From positions 124,001 through 188,000 of the forward strand of contig NZ_PGCP01000004.1 of the NCBI RefSeq assembly GCF_002812985.1: a DNA stretch of 64,000 bases. The letters run 5' to 3'. Origin of the DNA: Aeromonas lusitana. Lineage in GTDB: Bacteria; Pseudomonadota; Gammaproteobacteria; Enterobacterales; Aeromonadaceae. The notes beneath the pieces are model-generated. The model was not told the DNA's origin. It saw only the letters and a list, made by a program, of their open reading frames with translations, and made no database searches. The translations under genes were made by a program, and so were the position numbers. This document shows positions 52,944-63,725 of this stretch, in pieces; position 1 is the stretch's first letter; each line of letters begins with the position of its first letter.

Positions 52944-55070
52944 TTACTTGAGGCTGGGGGCCAGATCGCCGTCGTCGTCAGACTCGGACTGGGCTGTGCC
53001 CTTGCCCGCCGGCATCGGCTGATAAGGGGTCTCGTTGGCGGTCGGCTGCGGGTTTTGCAGCGCCTTCATGGCCGTCTTGACCGAGAAGGCGGCGAGCACC
53101 ACCACCACCCCCATGAAGAAGATGGTCAACCCGGCATCCAGCCGGTTGTTGAACACCAGCTGGGCCAGTTGGGATTCGGTGTACTGGGCCGGGATGGCGC
53201 CGCTGTCGATCATCCCCTGGAACTTGTTGGCGATGGCCAGGAAGCCGAGCTTGGGATTATCGCTGAAGGTCTTCTCCCAACCCGCCGTCAGGGTGCAGAC
53301 CAGCAGCCAGCTGGTGGGCAACAGGGCCACCCAGGCGTAGGCCTGACGCTTCATCTTGAACAGCACCACGGCGCACAGCATCAGCGCCATGCCCGCCAGC
53401 ATCTGGTTGGCGATGCCAAACAGCGGCCACAGGGTGTTGATGCCACCGAGGGGATCCACCACCCCCTGATGCAGGAAGTAACCCCAGGCCAGCACGCACA
53501 GGGCGGTGGCGAGCAGGTTGGCCGGCAGGGAATCGGTGCGCTTGAGGGACGGCGAGATGACCCCCATCAGATCCTGCAGCATGAAGCGCGCGGCGCGGGT
53601 GCCGGCATCCACGGCGGTGAGGATGAACAGCGCCTCGAACAGGATGGCGAAGTGATACCAGAAGGCGACGTTCATCAGGCCGCCGAGGGCGCCGTGCAGT
53701 ATGTAGGCCATGCCGACCGCCAGGGTCGGGGCGCCACCGGCGCGGGAGATGATGCTCTGCTCACCCACCTCGCTGGCGATGCGGGTCAGGGTGTCCGGGG
53801 TGATCTGGAAGCCCCAGCTGCTCACCACGGCGGCGGCGGAGACCACCACATCGGCGGTACCCGCCGGTGCCAGCACCGCCATGGGGCTGTTCATGGCGAA
53901 GTAGACGCCCGGATCGATGACGCAGGCCGCCACCAGCGCCATGATGGCGACGAAGGATTCCATCAGCATGCCACCGTAACCGATGAAGCAGGCCTGGTTC
54001 TCGTTGGCCAGCATCTTGGGAGTGGTACCGGAGGAGATGAGCGCGTGGAAGCCGGAGACGGCGCCGCAGGCGATGGTGATGAACAGGAAGGGGAACAGAT
54101 CCCCGGCCCAGACCGGGCCTGTGCCGTCGATGAACTGGGTCAGTGCCGGCATCTGCAGGGTCGGCTGGGTCACCAGGATCCCGATGGCCAGACCGATTAT
54201 GGTGCCGATCTTGAGGAAGGTGGAGAGGTAATCTCGTGGCGCCAGCAGCAGCCAGACCGGCAGCACGGAGGCGACGAAGCCGTAGCCCACCAGCATCCAG
54301 GTCAGTTGCACCCCGTCGAAGTCGAAATAGGGCGCCCAGGTTTCACTCTCGGCCACCCAGCCACCGGAGACGATGGCAAAGATGAGGCAGACCAGGCCTA
54401 TGATGGAGACCTCACCGATGCGCCCCGGCCTCAGGTAGCGGGTGTAGATCCCCATGAAGATGGCGAGCGGTATGGTGAAGGCCACGGTATAGGTGCCCCA
54501 GGGGCTGTGGGCCAGCGCCTTGACCACTATCATCGCCAGCACCGCCAGTATGATCACCATGATCATGAAGGTGGCGATGAGGGCGATGACCCCGGCCGTC
54601 GGCCCCATCTCCGCTTTCACCAGCTCACCGAGGGAGCGGCCATCGCGGCGGGTGGAGACGAACAGCACCATGAAGTCCTGCACCGCCCCCGCCAGCACCA
54701 CCCCGGCCAACAGCCAGAGCATGCCGGGCAGGTAGCCCATCTGGGCCGCCAGCACCGGGCCGACCAATGGGCCGGCGCCGGCGATGGCGGCAAAGTGGTG
54801 GCCAAACAGCACCTTCTTGTCGGTCGGCACATAGTCCAGACCGTCGTTGTGACGCACCGCCGGCGTCATGCGAGTGCCGTCCACCGCCAGCACGTGCTTG
54901 GCGATAAACAGGCCGTAGTAGCGATAGGCGATCAGATAGACGCACACCGCCGCGACCACTATCCAGAGTGCGTTGATCTGTTCGCCCCGATTGAGGGCGA
55001 TATAACCGAGGGAGCTGGCCCCAACCAGCGCCATCAGCATCCATCCAAGGTGTTTCCCTAACTTGTCCAT
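52944..55070 (-). CDS. btsT: BtsT/CstA-type pyruvate (peptide) transporter
   Basis: 708 residues from ATG 55070 ([10 protein letters not shown]); an upstream in-frame ATG is rejected as it precedes the conserved start. About 16-18 transmembrane helices. [20 protein letters not shown] and [11 protein letters not shown] are CstA family signatures. E. coli BtsT (YjiY) is a pyruvate:H+ symporter induced through BtsSR; CstA acts on pyruvate and peptides. The order btsT-yjiX-yjiA supports the BtsT assignment. I see no clear BtsR site upstream. Confidence 0.9.
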   Translation of the reverse strand: MDKLGKHLGWMLMALVGASSLGYIALNRGEQINALWIVVAAVCVYLIAYRYYGLFIAKHVLAVDGTRMTPAVRHNDGLDYVPTDKKVLFGHHFAAIAGAGPLVGPVLAAQMGYLPGMLWLLAGVVLAGAVQDFMVLFVSTRRDGRSLGELVKAEMGPTAGVIALIATFMIMVIILAVLAMIVVKALAHSPWGTYTVAFTIPLAIFMGIYTRYLRPGRIGEVSIIGLVCLIFAIVSGGWVAESETWAPYFDFDGVQLTWMLVGYGFVASVLPVWLLLAPRDYLSTFLKIGTIIGLAIGILVTQPTLQMPALTQFIDGTGPVWAGDLFPFLFITIACGAVSGFHALISSGTTPKMLANENQACFIGYGGMLMESFVAIMALVAACVIDPGVYFAMNSPMAVLAPAGTADVVVSAAAVVSSWGFQITPDTLTRIASEVGEQSIISRAGGAPTLAVGMAYILHGALGGLMNVAFWYHFAILFEALFILTAVDAGTRAARFMLQDLMGVISPSLKRTDSLPANLLATALCVLAWGYFLHQGVVDPLGGINTLWPLFGIANQMLAGMALMLCAVVLFKMKRQAYAWVALLPTSWLLVCTLTAGWEKTFSDNPKLGFLAIANKFQGMIDSGAIPAQYTESQLAQLVFNNRLDAGLTIFFMGVVVVLAAFSVKTAMKALQNPQPTANETPYQPMPAGKGTAQSESDDDGDLAPSLK

Positions 55071-55276
55071 AAGTGTGTCCCCACCAGAGCTTTTTACATG
55101 TGCAACCAATTACGGTTACATCTGTATAGCAATCCCTCGGGCGCCACAATCGGGGTCCGTCACAACTCGCTCCCCTGCTTTGATAATTTATCAATATTGC
55201 CGACCGGATCACGGCCATTTGGGCGGGCGTGGCATAGAGGGAACTGAATTGATTGGAAAAAACGCCAGCGACGGCC

Positions 55277-55303
55277 ACAAAAAAGGCCCCTGGTGGGGCC
55301 TTC
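55277..55303 (-). terminator. menA terminator
   Basis: AAGGCCCC pairs with GGGGCCTT across TGGT; read on the minus strand it is followed by TTTTTT. It lies 25 bases past the menA stop. Confidence 0.8.
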
Positions 55304-55328
55304 ATCACTGACTCTTGGAGACCGAGTT

Positions 55329-56234
55329 TTAGGAGAGCGCCAGCCCGATGGAGAGCAGCAGGCTGAACAGGAAGGCGCTGATGGCGGTCTTCTTGAGGGC
55401 GCCGGTCAGCACCTCGCCATCGAAACTCACCCGCAGGGTGCGAGCGGCATCGGTGAGGGGCTTCATGGCGGGCAGGAAGATCCAGGGCCAGAGCCCGGTT
55501 TGCTGCGTCAGCAGGAAGGCGACGGTGGCCAGCAGGGCCGCCCCCAGCAGGGTCCAGTGGTAGGCGATGGCGCGGTTGCGGCCGAGCCGCACCGCCAGGG
55601 TGATCTTGCCGCTGGCGGCATCCGTCTCTATGTCCCGCACGTTATTGATGTTGAGCACAGCCGTCGCCAGCAGGCCACAGGCGGTGGCGGGCAGCAGCAG
55701 ATCCCACTGCAATGTGTGGGTGAACAGATAGTAGGAGCCGAGCACCCCCAGCAGGCCGAAGAACAGGAATACCGAGATGTCGCCGAAACCGCGATAGCCG
55801 TAAGGGGTCTTCCCCACCGTGTAGGTGATGGCGGCGACTATGGCGGCGCCGCCCAGCAGGACGAAGGTCAGGATCTGCTGCCAGGCTTCCCCGAAGGCAC
55901 AGACCAGCAGGGCCAGCCCGCTCACCACGGCGGCCAGGGCGGTCAGCCCCATGGCCACACACATCTGCTTGCGGGTGATGAGGCCGGAGACCACGGCGCG
56001 CTGAGGGCCGATGCGCTCGCCGTTGTCGGCGCCGGAGACGGCATCACCATAGTCATTGGCCAGGTTGGAGAGGATCTGCAGCAGGATGGCGGTCAGCAGG
56101 GAGAGACCCATGATGGCCCCGTCGAAGGCGCCCCGGCTGGCGGCCAGGCCTGAGCCCAGCAAGATGGAGGAACAGGCAAGCGGCAGTGTTCGCAAACGCG
56201 CCGCCAGCAACCAAACAGAGAAGGTATTTGTCAT
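55329..56234 (-). CDS. menA: 1,4-dihydroxy-2-naphthoate polyprenyltransferase
   Basis: 301 residues from ATG 56234. Eight to nine transmembrane helices of the UbiA fold. The prenyl-diphosphate aspartate motif is NDYGDAVSGADN, and the second motif is in NINNVRDIETD. It attaches the isoprenoid tail to DHNA, making demethylmenaquinone at the inner membrane. It is divergent from the other men genes, which start 210 bases away. Confidence 0.96.
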   Translation of the reverse strand: MTNTFSVWLLAARLRTLPLACSSILLGSGLAASRGAFDGAIMGLSLLTAILLQILSNLANDYGDAVSGADNGERIGPQRAVVSGLITRKQMCVAMGLTALAAVVSGLALLVCAFGEAWQQILTFVLLGGAAIVAAITYTVGKTPYGYRGFGDISVFLFFGLLGVLGSYYLFTHTLQWDLLLPATACGLLATAVLNINNVRDIETDAASGKITLAVRLGRNRAIAYHWTLLGAALLATVAFLLTQQTGLWPWIFLPAMKPLTDAARTLRVSFDGEVLTGALKKTAISAFLFSLLLSIGLALS

Positions 56235-56444
56235 ATTGTGATGGCCAAACAATCAGATATTGATCGTGTTAAGGGTTATCGAACCGGATTTAGGTATACT
56301 TGGCTCCGTGGGGGCTGGGCTCCCTCGGGCAATTTACATGGAAGAATGGGCAGATAATATATAGGAAATCATCGCCCTTTGGCATCAACCTGCGCCATCC
56401 TCCTCCCAGAGCGATCGCCACTATCCGGCTCAGACACGACATCC

Positions 56445-57785
56445 ATGTTGGCTCAGACCCATATCAAGCAACAACTGGACGCCCTGCGTCACAGCACTGT
56501 CAGCGGCTTCGTGCGGTTGCGCGTGGCGGTCGAGGTACACTCCTTCCTGGGCTGGCTGGCGGCGCAGACCCTCTATCCCCGCATCTACTGGCAGGCCCGT
56601 GGCCCCGCGCGGCCCGAATATGTCGCCCTCGGCCGCATCCATGAGCTGACCCGCCCGCAAGATATACAGCGCGTCTGTGACAACACAGGCGTCGACAGCG
56701 AGGACAGCCCCCGCTACTACGGCGGCCTGGCGTTCGATCCGACCCAGCCCGGTTGGCCGGATTTTGGTCCCTGCCGCTTCGTGCTGCCGCGCATCGAGCT
56801 GGTACGCAGAGGCGAGTGTGTCAGTCTCTGCCTGAACCTCTGGCTGCCCAAGCGGGAACGGGCGACCGAATTCGAAGCTGAGCTGTTAGCCGCCGAATCT
56901 GCCTTGGATCTTCTGCAGCCAGAAGCCCCCCTGCCGCCACTGCACAAGCAGGATTGGCAGCGAGAAGATTGCCCCTCCCACGCCCAGTGGCAGCAGCTGG
57001 TGGCCCAGGTCACGGCCCCCGAGTTTCAAGCCCACACCCCAAAGGTGGTGCTGTCACGGGAGAGTCGTCTCGGCGCCGATGATGCGCAGGATGACCAGAC
57101 CGCCATCTCCCCCTGGTCCCTGCTGGCCCAATGGGCACAGCATGCCCAGGAGTGCTTCCACTTCGGTTTTCAATTCAGCCCACAGCAGAGCTTCATCTCC
57201 TGCTCCCCCGAGCGACTCTATCGCCGGGAGGGCCGCCACCTGCAGACGGAAGCGCTGGCCGGCACCATACGCCGCGCCGGGGACGACGCCATCGACCAGG
57301 CCCTGGCCGCCGAACTGCTGGCCGACAGCAAGAACCGGCTGGAGAACCGGCTGGTCCATGCGGACATCCTCAGCCGGTTGGCACCGCTCGCCACCCGTAC
57401 CAGCCTGACCGAGCCGCGCATCCTCAAGCTGCGGCTCTTGCAACACCTCAAGTGCGACATCGAAGCCGATCTCAAGCCCGGTGTGTGCGACTGGCAACTG
57501 CTGGACGCCCTGCATCCGACGCCTGCGGTGGGCGGCGCCCCGCGCGAGTCGGCGCTCGCCTTCATCCGCGAGCACGAGCCCTATGACAGAGGCTGGTACG
57601 CAGGGGCCTGTGGCATGCTGAGCCGGGAGACCTCGGAGTTCTCCGTCGCCATTCGCAGCGCTTTGATCCAGGACGGGGCCATCCGCCTGTTTGCCGGCGC
57701 CGGCATAGTGGCGGGCTCTGAACCAGCCGCCGAGTGGGCCGAACTCGACAACAAGATCGCCAACGTGCTCTCCCTGCTGGGATAG
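56445..57785 (+). CDS. menF: Isochorismate synthase (menaquinone)
   Basis: 446 residues from ATG 56445 (MLAQTHIKQQL), near E. coli MenF (431); the in-frame upstream part is not conserved. The chorismate-binding C-terminal domain has SCSPERLYRREGRHLQTEALAGT, ELLADSKNRLENRLVHADI, HPTPAVGGAPR and GWYAGACG. It converts chorismate to isochorismate, the first step of menaquinone synthesis. First gene of the operon menF-D-H-B-C-E. Confidence 0.95.
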   Translation: MLAQTHIKQQLDALRHSTVSGFVRLRVAVEVHSFLGWLAAQTLYPRIYWQARGPARPEYVALGRIHELTRPQDIQRVCDNTGVDSEDSPRYYGGLAFDPTQPGWPDFGPCRFVLPRIELVRRGECVSLCLNLWLPKRERATEFEAELLAAESALDLLQPEAPLPPLHKQDWQREDCPSHAQWQQLVAQVTAPEFQAHTPKVVLSRESRLGADDAQDDQTAISPWSLLAQWAQHAQECFHFGFQFSPQQSFISCSPERLYRREGRHLQTEALAGTIRRAGDDAIDQALAAELLADSKNRLENRLVHADILSRLAPLATRTSLTEPRILKLRLLQHLKCDIEADLKPGVCDWQLLDALHPTPAVGGAPRESALAFIREHEPYDRGWYAGACGMLSRETSEFSVAIRSALIQDGAIRLFAGAGIVAGSEPAAEWAELDNKIANVLSLLG

Positions 57786-57818
57786 CGTTTTCCATCGTTT
57801 CCTCACTGCGAGAGCCTC

Positions 57819-59549
57819 ATGTCCGCGCGCCCAGCCTTTGCCACTTACCATGCCACCTTCAACCACGTTTGGTCTTCGCTGCTGCTGGAGGAGCTCTATC
57901 GCCTCGGCGTGCGGGACATAGCGCTGGCCTCCGGCTCTCGCTCGGCGCCCCTCACCATGGCTGCCGCCGTCCACAGCGGCTTTCGCCGCCACCTGCATTT
58001 CGACGAGCGAGGCCTCGGCTTCATGGCGCTTGGGCTCGCCAAGGGGACGGGTCGGCCGGTGGCGGTGATCATGACCTCGGGCACGGCGGTGGCGAACCTC
58101 TGGCCCGCGGTGGCCGAGGCCCAGCTGACCGGGGTGCCGCTTATCATCCTCTCGGCCGACCGGCCTCCTGAGCTCATCGACAACGGTGCCAACCAGGCCA
58201 TCAATCAGCAGGGGATCTTCGGCCACTACCCCGTCTATCAACTCAATCTGCCGAGCCCCACCCAGACCATTCCCGCCGCCTTCGTGCTGAGCTCGGTGGA
58301 TCAGGCCCTGGCCCAGCAGGCGCGCACTCCCGGCCCGGTGCACTTCAACTGCATGTACCCCGAGCCCCTCTATCCAGGCAATGCCTATCTGGATTTCGGC
58401 GACTACCTGGCGCCGCTCGGCGACTGGCTGCGCTCGGAGAAGCCCTGGAGCCCCTGGCTCCCGAGCGACCAGGGCTGCCCCATCCAGAGCGACTGGGCTG
58501 AGTTGGCGGGCAAGCGCGGCGTCATAGTCGCGGGCCGCATCCAGGATCCGGCGCAAGGCAAGGCGGTGGCCGAGCTGGCAGAGCGTCTCGGCTGGCCACT
58601 GCTGGCGGATCTGCAGAGCCAGATCCGCTTCGACAGTCGCAACCTCATCCACATGGATCTGGCGCTGCAAAACAGCTGCTTCGTGAGCGAATTGGCCCGC
58701 GCCGAGGTGCTGCTGCAATTTGGCGCCCGCCTCATCTCCAAGCGCCTCGGCCAGTTCATCAAGCAGCACCCCTGGCAGGATTACTGGCTGGTGGACCCCC
58801 AGCCCGCGCGCCTCGACCCGGATTACCGGCTACGTCGCCGCCTGCTGTGCGAACCCCTCGCCTTCACCGCCGTCCACCCGGTTGGCGAGCCGCAGCAACC
58901 CTGGCACAAGCTGGCGGAGCGCCAACAGCAGGCGACCCGCCAGGTGCGCGCCGCCTGCGATCGCTTCTCCGAGCTCGGGGTCTGTCACCGCTTGAACGAG
59001 CTGATTGAAGGTCAGCTGTTCGTCGGTAACAGCATGCCGGCCCGGCTGATGGACATGCTCGGCGAGACCGGCAAGGGCCCGAGCCGGGTGATGACCAACC
59101 GCGGCGCCTCCGGCATCGACGGCCTGATCGCCACGGCTTATGGCTTCGCACAATCGGTCGAGCCGGGCAGCGGCGAGCCCACCACCTTGCTGCTCGGGGA
59201 TCTCAGCGCACTGCACGATCTCAACAGCCTGGCCCTGCTCGGCAAGGCGAGCCGCCCCCTGGTGGTAGTGCTGCTCAACAACGACGGTGGCAGCATCTTT
59301 CGCATGTTGCCGGTCCCGACCCAGGATCAGCTGCTGGAGACCTACTACTGCCTGCCCCACGGTCTGCACTTCGAGCACGCCGCCGCCATGTTCGGCCTCG
59401 CCTACCGGGCACCGACCACCCTGGCCGAGTTTGAGCAGGCCTATGCCGCCGCCCTGGAAAAGGGTGTAACCCTGATTGAAATCAAGGTACCGAGCAACGA
59501 AGTCGCAGAGGATCTGAAGACGCTGGGAGCAGCTATTCGTGGCCACTAA
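57819..59549 (+). CDS. menD: SEPHCHC synthase
   Basis: 576 residues. N-terminal active-site glutamate in [17 protein letters not shown], and the ThDP/Mg motif [15 protein letters not shown] ending in NNDGG. It joins 2-oxoglutarate and isochorismate with loss of CO2 and pyruvate. It begins 33 bases after menF, and its end overlaps the menH start by eleven bases, so translation is coupled. Confidence 0.97.
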   Translation: MSARPAFATYHATFNHVWSSLLLEELYRLGVRDIALASGSRSAPLTMAAAVHSGFRRHLHFDERGLGFMALGLAKGTGRPVAVIMTSGTAVANLWPAVAEAQLTGVPLIILSADRPPELIDNGANQAINQQGIFGHYPVYQLNLPSPTQTIPAAFVLSSVDQALAQQARTPGPVHFNCMYPEPLYPGNAYLDFGDYLAPLGDWLRSEKPWSPWLPSDQGCPIQSDWAELAGKRGVIVAGRIQDPAQGKAVAELAERLGWPLLADLQSQIRFDSRNLIHMDLALQNSCFVSELARAEVLLQFGARLISKRLGQFIKQHPWQDYWLVDPQPARLDPDYRLRRRLLCEPLAFTAVHPVGEPQQPWHKLAERQQQATRQVRAACDRFSELGVCHRLNELIEGQLFVGNSMPARLMDMLGETGKGPSRVMTNRGASGIDGLIATAYGFAQSVEPGSGEPTTLLLGDLSALHDLNSLALLGKASRPLVVVLLNNDGGSIFRMLPVPTQDQLLETYYCLPHGLHFEHAAAMFGLAYRAPTTLAEFEQAYAAALEKGVTLIEIKVPSNEVAEDLKTLGAAIRGH

Positions 59550-60312
59550 TCCAGGCGATCGCGACCTGCCGCTGGTGCTGCTGCACGGCCTGCTCGGCGA
59601 CGGTCGCGACTGGCAGCCGGTGATTGATGCCCTACCCGGGATCGACTGCCACGCCCTGGATCTGCCGGGCCACGGCCTCAACCAGCCTCTGCGGGTGAGT
59701 GGTTTTGACGAGGCCAACGCCTGGCTCTGCGGCGAGCTTGAGGCGCGCGGCATCCACCACTATCTGCTGGCGGGCTATTCCCTCGGTGGGCGTCTGGCGC
59801 TCTATCACGCCAGCCACTCCCCTGCCGGGCTGCAGGCCTTGCTGCTGGAGAACTGCCACCCCGGACTGCCCGCAGCAGAGCGCCCTGCCCGCATCAAACA
59901 CGACGAGGGCTGGGCCCGGCGCTTCGAGGGCGAGCCCTTGGCCAAGGTGTTGGCAGACTGGTATCGCCAGCCGGTATTTGCGGATCTCGACGCCGCCGGG
60001 CGGGCGCGCCAGCTGGCCCGCCGCCTCGGCAATCAGGGCCGGGCCGTGGCCGCCATGCTGAGGGCCACCTCCCTTGGCAAACAGCCGGATCTCGCCCCCT
60101 GGCTTGCGTCCACCTCCTTGCCGGTGACCTGGATCTCAGGCACAGAGGATCAGAAATTCCACCGGCTGGCTTGCCAGCTGGTAAAGTTGGGCTGCAATAT
60201 CAATCACTTGACCATGAATGGCGGCCACAATCTGCACGCCAACCAGCCCGAGACTTTTGCCCGACTCCTGCGGGAGTGGGTTAACCAACCAAAAGAGAAG
60301 CTCCATGATTGA
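59539..60312 (+). CDS. menH: SHCHC synthase (alpha/beta hydrolase)
   Basis: 257 residues, GTG start inside the menD end. [12 protein letters not shown] opens the fold, the nucleophile elbow is AGYSLGGR, the acid is in SGTEDQKF and the histidine in [11 protein letters not shown]. It removes pyruvate from SEPHCHC. Its end overlaps the menB start by eight bases. Confidence 0.95.
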   Translation: MATNPGDRDLPLVLLHGLLGDGRDWQPVIDALPGIDCHALDLPGHGLNQPLRVSGFDEANAWLCGELEARGIHHYLLAGYSLGGRLALYHASHSPAGLQALLLENCHPGLPAAERPARIKHDEGWARRFEGEPLAKVLADWYRQPVFADLDAAGRARQLARRLGNQGRAVAAMLRATSLGKQPDLAPWLASTSLPVTWISGTEDQKFHRLACQLVKLGCNINHLTMNGGHNLHANQPETFARLLREWVNQPKEKLHD

Positions 60313-61165
60313 AGCAATGACCGAAGCCGAACTGTATGCCCCCATCGAGTGGCAGGATTGCTCCGCCGGGTACGAGGACATCCTCTACCACAAGTCCCAG
60401 GATGGCATTGCCAAGATCACCATCAACCGTCCCCAGGTGCGCAACGCCTTCCGCCCCCGCACCGTGAAAGAGATGCTGCAGGCCCTGGCCGATGCCCGTT
60501 ACGACGATCATATCGGCACCATCATCCTCACCGGCTTCGGCGAGAAGGCATTCTGCGCCGGTGGCGACCAGAAGATCCGGGGCGACTACGGTGGATACCG
60601 GGATGACGAAGGCACCCATCACCTCAACGTGCTGGACTTCCAACGCGACATCCGCACCTGCCCCAAGCCGGTGGTGGCCATGGTGGCCGGTTACGCGGTC
60701 GGTGGCGGCCATGTGCTGCACATGATGTGTGACCTGACCATAGCGGCGGACAACGCCCAGTTCGGCCAAACCGGTCCCAAGGTCGGTTCCTTCGACGGCG
60801 GCTGGGGCGCCTCCTACATGGCCCGCATCGTCGGCCAGAAGAAGGCCCGCGAGATCTGGTTCCTGTGCCGCATGTACGACGCCCAACAGGCCCTCGACAT
60901 GGGTCTGGTCAATACCGTCGTGCCCTTGGCCGAGCTGGAGCGCGAAACCGTGCGCTGGTGCCGCGAGATGCTGCAAAACAGCCCCATGGCGCTGCGCTGC
61001 CTGAAGGCGGCCCTGAACGCCGACTGCGACGGCCAGGCCGGCTTGCAGGAGCTGGCGGGCAATGCCACCATGTTGTTCTACATGACCGAAGAGGGTCAGG
61101 AAGGGCGTAACGCGTTCAACGAGAAACGCCGTCCCGACTTCTCCAAATACAAGCGGAACCCCTGA
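60305..61165 (+). CDS. menB: 1,4-dihydroxy-2-naphthoyl-CoA synthase
   Basis: 286 residues from ATG 60305 (MIEAMTEAE), E. coli MenB 285. Crotonase fold with [34 protein letters not shown] and [20 protein letters not shown]. It closes the second ring of the naphthoquinone from OSB-CoA. Its TGA overlaps the ATG of menC by one base. Confidence 0.97.
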   Translation: MIEAMTEAELYAPIEWQDCSAGYEDILYHKSQDGIAKITINRPQVRNAFRPRTVKEMLQALADARYDDHIGTIILTGFGEKAFCAGGDQKIRGDYGGYRDDEGTHHLNVLDFQRDIRTCPKPVVAMVAGYAVGGGHVLHMMCDLTIAADNAQFGQTGPKVGSFDGGWGASYMARIVGQKKAREIWFLCRMYDAQQALDMGLVNTVVPLAELERETVRWCREMLQNSPMALRCLKAALNADCDGQAGLQELAGNATMLFYMTEEGQEGRNAFNEKRRPDFSKYKRNP

Positions 61166-62094
61166 TGACACTCGCCCTCTATCGCTACCATCTGCCCTTT
61201 ACCCAGCCTCTGACCTTTCACGGCAAGGTGGAGGTAGCGCGAGAGGGCCTGCTGGTGCGCATCAACGACGGCTGGGGGGAAATCGCCCCCCTGCCCGGTT
61301 TCTCCAAAGAAACCCTGGCCGAAGCCCAGGCCGAGGCGCTCGCCTGCCTGGCGCAGCTGGCCAAGGGAGAGACCATCAACCCTCAACTGCCCTCGGTGCA
61401 ATTTGGCGTCGACTGTGCGCGCCGCCATTGGCCCGAACAGACGGCTTCCCTGCCCGAGCCCTATCCCCTCATTCAGGGCTCTCCCCAGGAGCTGCTCAAG
61501 AATTGGAAGATCTGGCTGCACGAGACGCCCCTCAAGGCCAAGCTCAAGGTGGCCCGCTACCCCATGCGTGACGAGCTGGCGCTGATCCGCCTGCTGCTCG
61601 ACCGGCGCCCGACCCTCAAGCTGGTGCTGGATGCGAACCAGGGCTGGACCCGAGAGGAGGCCTGGGCCTTCTGCGGTCACCTGGATCCGAACCGGATCGA
61701 ATACCTGGAAGACTTGTGCGCCAGCTTCGACGACATCGCCTTCGTGGCGGCCCGTACCAACATGCCGGTAGCGCTGGATGAGCTGCTGAGCCGGGGTGAA
61801 CCCTGGCAGCCCATCCCTCAGCTCAAGGCCCTGGTGCTCAAACCCACCCTGCTCGGCAGTCTGGCCAACAGCGAAGCCCTGGTGGCCCGCGCCCGCGAGC
61901 TGAAGCTGAAAGTGATCGTCTCCTCCTGCTTCGAGTCCGGCGTCGGCCTCGGCCAGCTCGCCCGCCTCGCCGGCGAATGGGCGCCGGATCAGGCCCCTGG
62001 CCTGGACACCAGGCGCTGGCTGGCTGGCGATCTGCTGGACCCCCAGGGTCAGCCCGATATGAGCAAACTCAAACCCCTGTTCCACCGTGATTGA
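61165..62094 (+). CDS. menC: o-Succinylbenzoate synthase
   Basis: 309 residues, enolase superfamily. Lysine pair in LKAKLKVAR, metal ligands in LVLDANQGW, YLEDL and VALDELLSRG, and the second catalytic lysine in VLKPTLLGS. It dehydrates SHCHC to OSB. Its stop overlaps the menE start by eight bases, as throughout this operon. Confidence 0.95.
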   Translation: MTLALYRYHLPFTQPLTFHGKVEVAREGLLVRINDGWGEIAPLPGFSKETLAEAQAEALACLAQLAKGETINPQLPSVQFGVDCARRHWPEQTASLPEPYPLIQGSPQELLKNWKIWLHETPLKAKLKVARYPMRDELALIRLLLDRRPTLKLVLDANQGWTREEAWAFCGHLDPNRIEYLEDLCASFDDIAFVAARTNMPVALDELLSRGEPWQPIPQLKALVLKPTLLGSLANSEALVARARELKLKVIVSSCFESGVGLGQLARLAGEWAPDQAPGLDTRRWLAGDLLDPQGQPDMSKLKPLFHRD

Positions 62095-63496
62095 GGCCCA
62101 GTTCCCCACAGAGCAGGCCACCGAGCCTTGCCCGGTGCGCCACTGGGCAAGATTGGCCCCGGAGCGGATCGCCATCCACGGCAACGAGCCCCTCAGCTAC
62201 CGACAACTGGATGCCCGGCTCAACGCCCTGTGCCGGCAGCTTGAATCTGCTGGCTTGAGCACGGGTGACAGGTTGGCCGCCGTGGTCCGCGGTGCGCAGG
62301 CAGATGTTTTGATTGCCTGGGCCTGCGTGCGCAGCGGTATCGTCTTCTGCCCGCTCAACCCCGCCTTTCCCCTGCCAAAACAGGCCGAGCTGGCCACCCA
62401 GCTGGCGGTTGCCGCCTTCTGGTCAGGGGGAGAGATCCCGGACGGCCCCTGGCAGCCCCTGCGGCTGGATATCGAGGCCGAGCGAGCCGCAAGAGATGAG
62501 CCGTTGGCGTTGGACCCCGAGCGGCTGTGCAACATGATCCTCACCTCGGGATCGAGCGGTACCCCCAAGGCGGTGGTGCATCGCCTCGCCAATCATCTCG
62601 CCTCGGCCCGGGGCTCGGCCACCCTGATCCCGCTGGATGAGGCCTGTGGCTGGCTGCTCTCTCTCCCGCTGTTTCACGTCGGCGGCTACGCCATCCTGTT
62701 CCGGGTCTTCCTGGCGGGCGCCAGCCTGGTGCTGGACGATCGCAGCCAGCCGCTCAAGGCGCGCCTCGAAAGCCAGCCCGTCACCCACCTATCCCTGGTG
62801 CCGACCCAGCTCTGGCGCCTGCTGGCCCAGGGCTTCGACCCCGCCAATACCCGGCTGCGCGAATTGCTGCTCGGTGGCGCCGCCATCCCCGAACCGCTGG
62901 TGAGCCGCCTCGAGGGACTGGGACTTATCCCCAAGGTGAGCTATGGGCTCTCCGAGATGGGCAGCCAGGTCTGTACCGGCCAGCCCACCGGGGCCGGCGT
63001 GGTCGGCAAGCCGCTGCCGGGGCGGGAGCTCTGCATCCGCCAGGGAGAGATCTGCGTGCGCGGCGCCACCCTGTTTGCCGGCTACTTCAAGGCCGGCCAG
63101 CTGGAGCGACCCCTCGATGAGGAGGGCTGGTTCCACACCCGGGACAAGGGACACTTCACCGAAAACGGCGAGCTGGTAGTAGAGGGGCGACTCGACAACC
63201 TCTTCATCTCCGGCGGCGAGAACATCCAGCCGGAGACCATAGAGCAGCGGCTGGTGGATCACCCGGCCGTGGCCCAGGCACTGGTGGTGCCCATCCCGAG
63301 CGACGAGTGGGGCCAGCGCCCCGCCGCCTTTATCGACTGGCACGGCGAGCCCGTCTCCCATGCCGAGCTGACCGCCTGGATCCGCAGCGCCCTGCCCGGC
63401 TTCATGGTGCCGGATCGCTGGCTGCCCTGGCCGGATCTCGGCGGCAGCCTCAAGCCTTCCCGCACCAGGCTCGCCACGTTGGCCACCTCGGCCTGA
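62087..63496 (+). CDS. menE: o-Succinylbenzoate-CoA ligase
   Basis: 469 residues, GTG start inside menC. Acyl-adenylate enzyme: P-loop LTSGSSGTPKAVVHR, YGLSEMGSQV, and the hinge region VVEGRLDNLFISGGENIQPE. It activates OSB to OSB-CoA using ATP. Last gene of the operon; a terminator follows at 63585. Confidence 0.95.
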   Translation: MIEAQFPTEQATEPCPVRHWARLAPERIAIHGNEPLSYRQLDARLNALCRQLESAGLSTGDRLAAVVRGAQADVLIAWACVRSGIVFCPLNPAFPLPKQAELATQLAVAAFWSGGEIPDGPWQPLRLDIEAERAARDEPLALDPERLCNMILTSGSSGTPKAVVHRLANHLASARGSATLIPLDEACGWLLSLPLFHVGGYAILFRVFLAGASLVLDDRSQPLKARLESQPVTHLSLVPTQLWRLLAQGFDPANTRLRELLLGGAAIPEPLVSRLEGLGLIPKVSYGLSEMGSQVCTGQPTGAGVVGKPLPGRELCIRQGEICVRGATLFAGYFKAGQLERPLDEEGWFHTRDKGHFTENGELVVEGRLDNLFISGGENIQPETIEQRLVDHPAVAQALVVPIPSDEWGQRPAAFIDWHGEPVSHAELTAWIRSALPGFMVPDRWLPWPDLGGSLKPSRTRLATLATSA

Positions 63497-63582
63497 GGCC
63501 CGCGAGCTGACATCAGCTACTAGCTGTTACCCACCCAGAGTCTGATGCTTGCCCCCCATATGGGGCTGAGCCCTTGCTATCC

Positions 63583-63612
63583 ATGCAGCCCCTTATGGGG
63601 CTGCTTTTGTTT
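63583..63612 (+). terminator. men operon terminator
   Basis: GCAGCCCC (63585-63592) pairs with GGGGCTGC (63597-63604) across TTAT, then TTTTGTTTTG. Confidence 0.85.
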
Positions 63613-63725
63613 TGTTGCATACCAAGGGGATGATTGCCCCGCCCCATCTGGCTTATTGATATTCCTTTGGAACCCAATACCCTGCCCGGCTCCCCCACGC
63701 CAATCCATCCACCAAAGGGATCACA

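Noticed and set aside
53055-55061. A 668-codon open frame opposite btsT, and a 611-codon one opposite the antiporter gene (37354-39189)
   Set aside because: Both are antisense to clearly conserved membrane proteins and encode His/Gly/Gln-rich low-complexity products typical of antisense frames in GC-rich DNA.
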